From assembly GCA_947456185.1 (NCBI GenBank), contig CANGPW010000005.1, forward strand, positions 1-58,897: DNA of 58,897 nucleotides, in the 5' to 3' direction. The notes below the pieces were generated by a model, which saw nothing but the letters and a program-made list of their open reading frames with translations, did not search any database and had not been told where the DNA came from. The translations under genes and the position numbers were made by a program. Positions 49,926-58,897 of the stretch are shown piece after piece (within the stretch, counting starts at the first letter, position 1; each line of letters opens with the position of its first letter). The stretch comes from Bacteroidota bacterium. GTDB taxonomy: Bacteria > Bacteroidota > Bacteroidia > UKL13-3.

Positions 49926-51059
49926 TTATTCCTCCGACTTGTTTTTTGTTTTCATCAAAATACTGTAAGCACCTTTGGTTACTATATTTTTAGCTGCTAA
50001 TTTTTCTGCATTTAAAATTTCAATAAATCCTTTTTCGGCACTTCCTGTGCTTACTGAAACCATTTCAAAATTGTTATTATCTTTTTCTACAAACACATAT
50101 TGACTATTTTCAAAACGAACAACTGCCTCTTCGGGCAATACCAATGCATCATTCTTTTTCAATTCAATTTCGGCATTCATATACATTCCTGGCAAAAGCG
50201 TTTTATCATAATCTAAAAAGTGGCAATGCACTTCCGTTATTCTATCAGCCGAAATGGTTTTACCTACCAAAATAATTTCGCAAGGATGCTTTATATTAGG
50301 TTTATAGTTGGTATATGCCACTAATTTTTGTCCAATAACAATTTGCGCTAAATCCTTTTCAAATATGGTTAATGCTAAGTGTATGTCGCTTGGATTTACC
50401 AATTCAAAAAGCACTTCACTTGGCTGCGTATATTTACCAATATTTACATTTACTAAGGTTACAAATCCGTTAATTGGCGAATAAATATTGATACTTTTTG
50501 AAATGTTATTTTCATTGATTGTTTCAGGATTGATGCCAATCAATTTCAGTTTTTCAGAAAGTGCTTTTACCATTATTTTTTGTGTAGAAAATTCCGCTTC
50601 CGTTTGCTGAAAAACTTTATCACTACTTGCTTTACTTTGGTTCAATTCCTTCTGACGGTTATATTCACTGGTGCTATAAACCAATTTTGCTTTAGCCATT
50701 AAATAATCTTGTTGAATTTGAATATACTGTTGATCTTCCATTACAGCTATTACTTCACCTTTGCTCACATGCATGCCTGGCAACAATTTAGTTGATTTTA
50801 AATAACCACCCAAAGGCACACTTACCGATACCATATTTTGTGGCGGAACATCTATTTTTCCATTTACTTTTAAAATACTTGAAAGCGTTATTTGTTCCAA
50901 TTTTCCTAAACCAATATTCGCATTTTTTATTTGGTCGTTGGTTAAGTTCACTATCGTTTCTACCGCAGATTCAGCTTCTTTTTCTGCGAGTTTTGAATTG
51001 CCACAGGCAAAAAAAGTAGTTACGATTACTAGTAATAAAACGGTTTTTATTTTTTGCAT
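49926..51059 (-). CDS. Efflux RND transporter periplasmic adaptor (CusB/HlyD-like) lipoprotein
   Basis: MQKIKTVLLLVIVTTFFACGNS lipoprotein signal; start moved in from 51182 because the extension is repeat-derived. Confidence 0.87.
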   Translation of the reverse strand: MQKIKTVLLLVIVTTFFACGNSKLAEKEAESAVETIVNLTNDQIKNANIGLGKLEQITLSSILKVNGKIDVPPQNMVSVSVPLGGYLKSTKLLPGMHVSKGEVIAVMEDQQYIQIQQDYLMAKAKLVYSTSEYNRQKELNQSKASSDKVFQQTEAEFSTQKIMVKALSEKLKLIGINPETINENNISKSINIYSPINGFVTLVNVNIGKYTQPSEVLFELVNPSDIHLALTIFEKDLAQIVIGQKLVAYTNYKPNIKHPCEIILVGKTISADRITEVHCHFLDYDKTLLPGMYMNAEIELKKNDALVLPEEAVVRFENSQYVFVEKDNNNFEMVSVSTGSAEKGFIEILNAEKLAAKNIVTKGAYSILMKTKNKSEE

Positions 51060-51171
51060 CTTGCCTATTGCCAATTGCTTATTGTCTCCTTCGATTCCGC
51101 TCAGGATAACATCCAAATTTATCGGGAGCATATTGTTTGATGATAGTGGCCAAAAGCCAGCAGCTAGTTGC

Positions 51172-52170
51172 TTATTTTTCATTTTCTAAAATGTGTTTGT
51201 TATTTGATAAAATGTTTTCTTGAGTCCATGCTATTTGATGAACAAATTTTTGTTTTCTTTCGATGCAATTTTTAACATTGCAAAGGTTGCATTGGGAAAA
51301 TAGACAACCATCTATATGAATAAAAAATTCAACCCGATCGTCAAAATGTTTTTTCAATAAATCGGTTAAAGTATCTAAAATATCATGTGCTTGATTTACG
51401 TTAATATAAAACGGAACCGTTAAATGACAATCTATATGGTAATTTCCAGCATAATTTATAACACGCATATTATGAACGTCAATGCAATCATTTTTCCTAT
51501 TATCGTTCAGTACTTTTATAATGTCAGCTATAATTTCTTCATCCGTTTCATCCATCATTCCTGAAAGCGATTTACGAATAATTTTGTAGCCTGTATAAAT
51601 TATAATGAAAGCAAAAATGATGGCTGTTAAACTATCAATCCATGCAAATCCTGTAATTATAATTAATCCCAAACCTACTAATAAACCAAGAGTTGAATAG
51701 GTATCAGATTTTAAATGCGCACCGCTAGCAATGAGTATGGGCGAGTTTTCTTTTTTTCCTTTTGTTACACATAAATGTCCAACAAAATAATTTACAGCCG
51801 AAGTGATCGCTATCAAAATCAAACCATAGTCTAACTGTTTTAATTCATGCGGATGAATAAAATTATCAATGGCTTCATAAATAATAATTAGTCCAGCAAA
51901 ACTGATTAAAAAACCTTCGAAAGCCGATGAAATAAACTCCACTTTTCCATGTCCGTATGGATGTTCTTTATCCTTTGGTTTAGATGACAAAATAATGCTG
52001 TACAAGCCTATAAAACCTGCAATTACGTTCACAGTACTTTCTAAAGCATCGGTTAAAATAGCAACTGATGAAGTTAGCATCCAAGCAACAATTTTCATAG
52101 CAAATAACACAACGGAAACCGCCACTAATATTTGCTGCATTTGAATGGAATTTACCTTTTGTTTTTGCAT
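51172..52170 (-). CDS. Cation diffusion facilitator transporter with Cys-rich C-terminus
   Basis: ILTDALESTVNVIAG and HPYGHGKVEF; GCLFSQCNLCNVKNC. Confidence 0.9.
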   Translation of the reverse strand: MQKQKVNSIQMQQILVAVSVVLFAMKIVAWMLTSSVAILTDALESTVNVIAGFIGLYSIILSSKPKDKEHPYGHGKVEFISSAFEGFLISFAGLIIIYEAIDNFIHPHELKQLDYGLILIAITSAVNYFVGHLCVTKGKKENSPILIASGAHLKSDTYSTLGLLVGLGLIIITGFAWIDSLTAIIFAFIIIYTGYKIIRKSLSGMMDETDEEIIADIIKVLNDNRKNDCIDVHNMRVINYAGNYHIDCHLTVPFYINVNQAHDILDTLTDLLKKHFDDRVEFFIHIDGCLFSQCNLCNVKNCIERKQKFVHQIAWTQENILSNNKHILENEK

Positions 52171-52171
52171 A

Positions 52172-53503
52172 TTATTTATTGCTTAAATAATTTAATTGAA
52201 TAATGCTTTCGTTTAAATTATAAACACCATTTAAGTATTCATTTTTAATAGCAATTGCCTGATTGGTGAGCATCACCCATTCTATATAATTGATATCGCC
52301 ATTGGCAAATTGTTGGTTAGCGGTTTCTATAATAAGTTGGGCGTTATTCAAAGTTTTACTTTCGTAAATAGTAATTGTTTTAAAATAATTTGAATACTGC
52401 GCATTGGCTTTATTCCATTCTGCATTCATTAAATTAGTTTCCGTTTTTAACCTGTTTTCAGCCATTAATTGTTCTAATTTTGAATCACCAATTTTGGCAT
52501 TAAACGATTTGAAAAACAATGGAATTCCTAAACCAATTTGTGCTGCCTGAAAGCGTTTTTCATAACCATAAGCTACATTATCAGCCCCAACTCCTTTTAT
52601 ACTCATATTGCTGTATGCAAGCGTTAATTCTGGCAATAAACGCGCTTTTTCCAATCGTGTGTTTACCAAATAATACTGTTTTTGCTGTTGCAATAATTTA
52701 ATGGATGGATGGTTTCCAATTACGTTGCTATCAGCAGTATTTGAATTATCCATTTTAAAATTATCATCACTTGGAATATAAGCTATTGAAGTATTCAAAA
52801 GCAATTGAAACTGCATCAACAATAATTCCATATCGGTATTCAGCTGATTCAATTGGATGCTAATTTGCGCCCTTTGATTTTCGGCTGTGGTATATTCTAA
52901 CACATTGCTTTCACCCGATTTAAAACGAGCAGTAGCCTTTGTTAAAAAACCAATATACATGCTATCGTTGCTTTGCAATAATTTTTGTTTTTGCAATAAA
53001 AACAAGTACGTATAAAATGTTTGTCGAACTTGTTTTTTTAGTTCTACTTCTTTCAAAGCCACACTCATATTACTGCTTTTCCAAAGCGATTTTAATGCAC
53101 TTTTTTGATAGGAATAAACGCTTGGAAAATTCAAATTTTGAACAATTCCAAAACGTGTATCGTTATAAATGCTATTAATTTGTCCGTACTCTGCATTCAA
53201 CATTGTTTGTGGTATATTGGCTCCAGTACTAATCAACTTTTTCTGATAATCAGCTTTCAGTTTTTCGTTTTTTACATTTAGATTATTATTTAAAGCGCTG
53301 TCAATTGAAGCTTGTAATGTGATTGTATTTTGAGCATTTGTGAATTGGCAATTGGCAATAAGCAATAGGCAAATAACAATTGGCAAATAACAATTGGCAA
53401 TACAAATTTTCAGTTTTGTGGTTTTTATGATTTTTTCTTGCAAATTACTATTTTCATCCCGATTTAACGAGAGCATATTCATTTTTCTTTTTTTCATTTT
53501 CAA
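52172..53503 (-). CDS. TolC-like outer-membrane efflux protein (CusC/CzcC)
   Basis: TLQASIDSALNNNLNVKNEKL and coiled TolC repeats. Confidence 0.85.
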   Translation of the reverse strand: MKMKKRKMNMLSLNRDENSNLQEKIIKTTKLKICIANCYLPIVICLLLIANCQFTNAQNTITLQASIDSALNNNLNVKNEKLKADYQKKLISTGANIPQTMLNAEYGQINSIYNDTRFGIVQNLNFPSVYSYQKSALKSLWKSSNMSVALKEVELKKQVRQTFYTYLFLLQKQKLLQSNDSMYIGFLTKATARFKSGESNVLEYTTAENQRAQISIQLNQLNTDMELLLMQFQLLLNTSIAYIPSDDNFKMDNSNTADSNVIGNHPSIKLLQQQKQYYLVNTRLEKARLLPELTLAYSNMSIKGVGADNVAYGYEKRFQAAQIGLGIPLFFKSFNAKIGDSKLEQLMAENRLKTETNLMNAEWNKANAQYSNYFKTITIYESKTLNNAQLIIETANQQFANGDINYIEWVMLTNQAIAIKNEYLNGVYNLNESIIQLNYLSNK

Positions 53504-53865
53504 TATTTTTCAGGATTGTTAATCATGTGATTTAATAATTTACCAACTTCATCGTTTTTATTAAGTAAATCATTTTTAGTTTGTTCATTAATATATTTCG
53601 TTGCATATGCAAAGTCAATCCAAACATTTGTTTCATAATTTTCGGCATCGCAATCGGTTAATTTAGAAATAAAATGAGCGGGGTATCTCTTTTTTCTATA
53701 TGCTTCCGCAAGATTTGCACAAACACTTCGAGATGATCTTCTTACTTGATCAGTTAAAGAATATTTTTCTTCTGAAGGAAATATTTTACTAATTTCAAAT
53801 AAAGCCATTGCTTGTTCAAAAGCTTTTTTATATAAAGTTGTTTCCTTAAAATTCCTTACACTCAT
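53500..53865 (-). CDS. Four-helix-bundle protein (S23 / 23S rRNA IVS family)
   Basis: LTDQVRRSSRSVCANLAEAY...KLTDCDAENYETNVWID. Confidence 0.9.
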   Translation of the reverse strand: MSVRNFKETTLYKKAFEQAMALFEISKIFPSEEKYSLTDQVRRSSRSVCANLAEAYRKKRYPAHFISKLTDCDAENYETNVWIDFAYATKYINEQTKNDLLNKNDEVGKLLNHMINNPEKY

Positions 53866-53952
53866 TTTCTGTAAAATTTAAAAGTAATAATATTTTTTAT
53901 TGCTTATTGCATTTTGCCAATTACTCGTTGCTTATTGTTTGGTGCCCGTTGC

Positions 53953-56900
53953 CTATTGCCCTTTGCTTATTGCCGATTGTTTGCTGCCTATTGTTCTTTT
54001 AGTTTCATAATTCTCCAGCAATACATACAAAATTGGTAATACAAATAATGTTAACAGCGTTGCAATCATTAATCCTCCAATAACTACAGTGGCTAATGGA
54101 CGTTGAACTTCGGCACCCGCACCGCTACTAATTGCCATAGGTAAAAATCCTAACGAAGCAACAAACGCAGTCATTAACACCGGACGTAATTTTATTTTAG
54201 TTCCCATCAAAACTCGTTTTCTGGTATTGCTCCATCCTTCTGCTTTTAATCGGTTAAACTCCGCAATGAGCACAATTCCATTTAAAACTGCTACACCAAA
54301 AAGTGCAATGAAACCAACACCTGCCGAAATACTAAAAGGCATTTCACGAATAGACAATGCAAATATTCCACCCACTGCCGAAAGCGGAATGGCTGAATAA
54401 ATAAGCAAACTTTGTTTGATAGAATTGAATGAAAAATAAAGCAATAAAAAAATCAATAATAATGAAATAGGAACTGTTACACTTAACCTTGCTTTGGCTG
54501 CATTTAAATTTTCAAAAGCGCCTCCATAAGTCACATAATAACCAGCAGGAAGTTTAATGTTTTTCTCCACTTTGCTTTGCAATTCTTCAACTATTGATTG
54601 CACATCTCGGCCACGAACATTGAATCCTACAACTATTCTTCGTTTGGCATCTTCGCGTTGAATTTGATTAGGGCCTGCTTTCATTTCCACATTTGCTAAT
54701 TGGCTTAAAGGAATTTGAACGCCCAACTCCGTTGGAATTAAAAGGTTTCTTACATCTTCTATATTTTTCCGTTGGTCACCAGCTAAACGAACTACTAATT
54801 CAAAACGTTTTTCACCTTCAAAAACAAATCCTGTAGATTGACCCGCTAAACCAGTATTTACAATTTTATTGATATCAGAAATATTCAAACCATATTGGGC
54901 AATTGCAGCTCTATTATATTCAATAATAATTTGGGGCATTCCACTCACTGGCTCCACAAAAAGATTTTTTGTTCCTTCAACAGTAGCCGATAATTGACCT
55001 AATTTTTCGGCATAATGAGCTAAAGTATCCATATTTTCTCCAAATATTTTACAAACAACATCTTGCTTCGCGCCTGTCATTAATTCGTTAAAACGCATTT
55101 GAACAGGAAACTGAAAACTAGAGGTAACACCTGGAACAGCCTCTATGGCTTTGCTCATTTTTTCGGAAAGTTCAGGGAACGTTTTTGCAGAAGACCACAC
55201 TTCTTTATCCTTTAAAATTACCATCATATCGGCAGCTTCCATTGGCATTGGATCAGTAGGAATTTCACCGCTTCCAATTTTGGTTACTACTTGTTGAACT
55301 TCTGGAAATTGTTCTTTTAATATTTTTGCAGCTTTCTGTGTATTTTCGATGGTGGTGGTTAAATTGCTTCCTGTTAAAACCCTTGTTTCTACAGCAAAAT
55401 CTCCTTCCTCTAAAGCTGGAATAAACTCCCCTCCCATTTGTATTAAAACAAAAATGGAAACAGCAAATAATGATAAAGCAGAAATGATTATTGTTTTTGG
55501 AAATTGAATTACATTACTCAAAGCTTTTTGATAATGACGTTCAAAAAATTCCATCATTTTATCAGAAAAAGTTTTTTTGTGAGAAATCTTTTTGCTCATT
55601 AACAAAGCGCTCATCATGGGAACGTAAGTAATAGAAAGTAAAAATGCGCCAAGCAAAGCAAAGGCAACAGTTTGCGCCATTGGAATGAACATTTTTCCTT
55701 CAATGCCACGCAAAGCAAAAGTTGGTAAATAAACAATTAGAATAATTATTTGTCCGAAAACCACACTTCGAGCCATTTTCTTAGAAGCACCCGTTACCTC
55801 ATCATCCATTTGCTTTTGCGATAAAAGATTGGTGGAAGCGAAATGTTTGCTATGCGTTAATTGATGTAAAACAGCTTCTACTATAAAAACGGAACCATCC
55901 ACAATTAAACCAAAATCCAACGCACCTAAGCTCATTAAATTTCCAATTACACCAAAAATATTCATCATGATTACTGCAAAAAGCATGGCTAATGGAATGA
56001 CTGAAGCCACTAAAAATCCTGCACGCATGTTTCCTAAAAACAAAATCAACACAAAAAGGACAATCAAAGCACCCTCGAGTAAATTAGTTTTAACAGTTCC
56101 AATGGCATTATTCACCATTTTTGTTCTGTCTAAAAATGGATCAATAATTACGCCTTCGGGTAACGTTTTTTGAATTTGAGCAATTCGCTCTTTTACATTT
56201 TTTATAACATCACTGCTATTCGCACCTTTCAACATCATAACAACAGCTCCAGCTACTTCGCCTTTATCATTATAACACATGGCACCATAACGAGTAGCAT
56301 AACCAAAACGAACATCTGCCACATCTTTAATTAAAAGAGGTGCACCACTTGCTGTTTTTTTAATAAAAATCGATTTGATATCATCAATACTTCCAACTAA
56401 ACCCTCACTTCGAATGTATAAAACAGTTGGACCTTTTTCAATATAAGCACCACCAGTATTTTGGTTATTGTTTTCCATAGCAGCAAAAACATCATTCACC
56501 GTAATATTATACGATTGAAGTTTATTGGAATTAATGGCAATTTCGTATTGTTTCAATTTACCACCAAAGCTACTCACATCGGCTACACCTTTTACGCCAA
56601 GCAATTGTCTACGGACCATCCAATCTTGAATAGTTCGTAATTCCATGGCATCGTATTTACTTTCGTAACCTTCTTTTGCACGAACAGAATATTGATAAAT
56701 TTCGCCTAAACCAGTAGTTACAGGTCCCATGGAAATAGAGCCAATTCCCTTTGGCAAATCGGCTTGAACTTGCTGTAATCTTTCCGCTACCTGCTGACGA
56801 GCCCAATAAATATCGATTCCATCCTCAAAAACAATGGTTACTAATGATAATCCAAAACGTGAAAAACTTCTGATTTCATGTAAACCAGAAATATTACTAT

Positions 56901-57117
56901 TGGCCAATTCAATGGGAAACGTAACCAATCTTTCAATATCGGTTGCACCATAAGATGGCGCAACTGTAATTACCTGAACCTGATTATTGGTAATATCGGG
57001 AACAGCATCAATGGGTAGTTTTGTAAACTGGTAACTACCATAACCAATTAAGGCAATTGTAAAAAGCCCTATGATCAGTTTCTGTTTCACAGAAAATGAA
57101 ATAATACTATTCAGCAT
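53953..57117 (-). CDS. CusA/CzcA family heavy-metal efflux RND permease
   Basis: 1054 aa; LPIDAVPDITNNQVQVITVAPSYGATDIERLVTFPIE. Confidence 0.94.
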   Translation of the reverse strand: MLNSIISFSVKQKLIIGLFTIALIGYGSYQFTKLPIDAVPDITNNQVQVITVAPSYGATDIERLVTFPIELANSNISGLHEIRSFSRFGLSLVTIVFEDGIDIYWARQQVAERLQQVQADLPKGIGSISMGPVTTGLGEIYQYSVRAKEGYESKYDAMELRTIQDWMVRRQLLGVKGVADVSSFGGKLKQYEIAINSNKLQSYNITVNDVFAAMENNNQNTGGAYIEKGPTVLYIRSEGLVGSIDDIKSIFIKKTASGAPLLIKDVADVRFGYATRYGAMCYNDKGEVAGAVVMMLKGANSSDVIKNVKERIAQIQKTLPEGVIIDPFLDRTKMVNNAIGTVKTNLLEGALIVLFVLILFLGNMRAGFLVASVIPLAMLFAVIMMNIFGVIGNLMSLGALDFGLIVDGSVFIVEAVLHQLTHSKHFASTNLLSQKQMDDEVTGASKKMARSVVFGQIIILIVYLPTFALRGIEGKMFIPMAQTVAFALLGAFLLSITYVPMMSALLMSKKISHKKTFSDKMMEFFERHYQKALSNVIQFPKTIIISALSLFAVSIFVLIQMGGEFIPALEEGDFAVETRVLTGSNLTTTIENTQKAAKILKEQFPEVQQVVTKIGSGEIPTDPMPMEAADMMVILKDKEVWSSAKTFPELSEKMSKAIEAVPGVTSSFQFPVQMRFNELMTGAKQDVVCKIFGENMDTLAHYAEKLGQLSATVEGTKNLFVEPVSGMPQIIIEYNRAAIAQYGLNISDINKIVNTGLAGQSTGFVFEGEKRFELVVRLAGDQRKNIEDVRNLLIPTELGVQIPLSQLANVEMKAGPNQIQREDAKRRIVVGFNVRGRDVQSIVEELQSKVEKNIKLPAGYYVTYGGAFENLNAAKARLSVTVPISLLLIFLLLYFSFNSIKQSLLIYSAIPLSAVGGIFALSIREMPFSISAGVGFIALFGVAVLNGIVLIAEFNRLKAEGWSNTRKRVLMGTKIKLRPVLMTAFVASLGFLPMAISSGAGAEVQRPLATVVIGGLMIATLLTLFVLPILYVLLENYETKRTIGSKQSAISKGQ

Positions 57118-57220
57118 AATGCATAAAAAAATTTAATTAAAAAAAGCCACTAAATATATTGACAAAACAGTATACAAAAACTATTCAATCAACAATTGAA
57201 GGCGAGAATATATAATATAT

Positions 57221-57607
57221 TTATGAAAACTTTGGCGGTTGCCAAATAGAGTTAATGGAAGAAGTGTTGTTAAATTGTTCCGATTTAATCACAAAATTCT
57301 TAACTGTAAAAGAAGGTAAATTATATGTTTCAATTGTAAGGTCAAAACAGATTGAATTGATGGTATTATTTTTTTCAAAATGCGATTGTGATTTAAAAGG
57401 TAATTTCATGTCTTCATCGTAATCAGCATCTTTTATGGTATTAGTTGAATAATGATTACATAAAAACTCCCAAAAATCAACATGTTTATTTCCTTTATTG
57501 TGTTGCATAAAGTGTTCTACCAATAAAGGCAATTTGAACAATTCATTGAACTCAGTGGCAGTTAATAAATATACACTTAAAAATAATATGGAAATCCATT
57601 TTTTCAA
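57221..57607 (-). CDS. Hypothetical secreted protein upstream of RND operon
   Basis: Signal-like N-terminus; TEFNELFKLPLLVEHFMQHN. Confidence 0.55.
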   Translation of the reverse strand: MKKWISILFLSVYLLTATEFNELFKLPLLVEHFMQHNKGNKHVDFWEFLCNHYSTNTIKDADYDEDMKLPFKSQSHFEKNNTINSICFDLTIETYNLPSFTVKNFVIKSEQFNNTSSINSIWQPPKFS

Positions 57608-57687
57608 TAGTTCAAATGTACAGATAAATGTTTAATTGAAAAAAATATTTATTGCATAATTTCAGCTGATTAAAAATTCAAAAAAAA

Positions 57688-57718
57688 AAGGCCTGTCAAA
57701 CAATTTATGGCAGGCCTT
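57688..57718 (-). terminator. Terminator for ECF sigma gene
   Basis: AAGGCCTGTCA ... TGGCAGGCCTT with upstream A9. Confidence 0.85.
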
Positions 57719-57759
57719 AATTTTACTTATAATTCAAATTTATTACAATTTCTTATTAT

Positions 57760-58305
57760 TTATGCTGCTATTTCATCAGCAACTTTATCGTAACCATACA
57801 TTTTAGCATAGTTGCTTAATTTTCCTTTTAATTCACGTTTTGCAACAAAAATTCTAGTTTTTACAGTTCCAATTGGAATATTAAGCATCACAGCAATTTC
57901 TTCATATTTATATCCATTAAAACTCATGGTAAAAGGAGTTTTTAAATTTAAAGGTAATTTTTCAATTTCAGCTTCAATGTCTTGAATGATAAATTTTTGT
58001 TCCCCTTTATTTGCCTCAGTAATTGCAAAAGAGTCAATAAAATACTCATTACTGGTATTGTCAATAAAAGTATTTCTTTTTACCATTCTTCTGTAATTAT
58101 TAATAAAGGTATTTTTCATAATTGTATATAACCAACCTTTTAAATTTGTTCCCTCTTGAAACTTATCTTGGTAGGTAAATGCTTTTAACATCGTTTCTTG
58201 AACTAAATCATCAGTGTCGTCAATGTTACGAGTCAATTGATAAGCATATTTACGCAAACTTTTTGCTTCATGCTGAACTGTGTTTTTAAAATGTATTGAA
58301 GTCAT
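57760..58305 (-). CDS. ECF-type RNA polymerase sigma factor
   Basis: DDTDDLVQETMLKAF; LKGWLYTIMKNTFINNYRR; IPIGTVKTRIFVAKREL. Confidence 0.93.
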   Translation of the reverse strand: MTSIHFKNTVQHEAKSLRKYAYQLTRNIDDTDDLVQETMLKAFTYQDKFQEGTNLKGWLYTIMKNTFINNYRRMVKRNTFIDNTSNEYFIDSFAITEANKGEQKFIIQDIEAEIEKLPLNLKTPFTMSFNGYKYEEIAVMLNIPIGTVKTRIFVAKRELKGKLSNYAKMYGYDKVADEIAA

Positions 58306-58680
58306 TTTGTTTAATTTTTTTCAATTATTGTTCAACAAGATTGGGCTATTATTTTCACAAAAACAAACTCGTTGTTTAACAAAAAGCCATTTTTGTTAAA
58401 CAAATATTCAATATTTTGATAATCAGTCTATTATTTTTATATAAATGTTTAATTTAAAGTGTTTATTACAAAATAATTACAAATAATAGGCTAATATTAA
58501 AATAATAAAAAGTTATTATTTAGAACTATTCTAATCAAAATTGGTATAAAAGGAATCTTTAAGTTAATATTGAACAAGGAAATTATAAATCAATAAAATT
58601 TGAATTATATTTGAAACAAAATATATTCTTACTGAGTTATTGATTATATACTTCTAAAAAAACAGTATTTTAAAAATAAA

Positions 58681-58897
58681 TGGAAATTTCAGTTTCAAGA
58701 AAAACTCACTTTAATGCAGCACACAGATTAAATGTTGCAAGTTGGAGTGAAGAAAAAAATAAACTATATTTTGGTCCTTGTAACAACAAAAACTACCATG
58801 GTCATAATTACGATTTAATAGTTACAGTTACAGGCGAAATAGATGAGGAAACAGGTTATTTAATTGACTTGAAAATATTAAATGATATAATTTATCA
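58681..58897 (+). CDS. 6-pyruvoyl-tetrahydropterin synthase / QueD family, partial (runs off window)
   Basis: MEISVSRKTHFNAAHRLN...CNNKNYHGHNYDLIVTVTGEID...GYLIDL. Confidence 0.9.

Overview
AT-rich chromosomal segment from a Bacteroidota bacterium (T9SS C-terminal domains, TAnnTTTG-type promoters, TlpA/FISUMP/SGNH proteins). No ribosomal RNA, CRISPR array or prophage was seen. The housekeeping backbone includes trpS, ribF, pyrR, pyrB, rsmG, lipA, dapD, accA, xseA and xseB, tRNA-Asp and tRNA-Arg. Accessory regions are: (i) a HEPT/MNT toxin-antitoxin pair bracketed by a 30-bp near-direct repeat; (ii) a rhodanese/thioredoxin/CoA-disulfide-reductase thiol-sulfur cluster (16.3-21.0 kb) whose three transcription units each carry a CRP/FNR-like palindrome exactly 37 bp upstream of a TAnnTTTG-like -7 element; (iii) a RAYT/IS200-like transposase enclosed by two nested inverted-repeat pairs; (iv) a tandem mosaic family of secreted FISUMP proteins, one copy with an in-frame TGA, next to a TPR-AraC regulator frameshifted in an A8 tract; (v) a PID-CTERM-like micro-protein; (vi) a CusABC/CDF metal-efflux operon with degenerate intergenic repeats running into its coding ends, including the predicted signal peptide of its TolC-like protein. 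Two small genes absent from the ORF track were read by eye: xseB (46918-47091, minus) and a 27-aa lipopeptide (24767-24850, plus). Everything here comes from reading the sequence and motif recall; no search was run.
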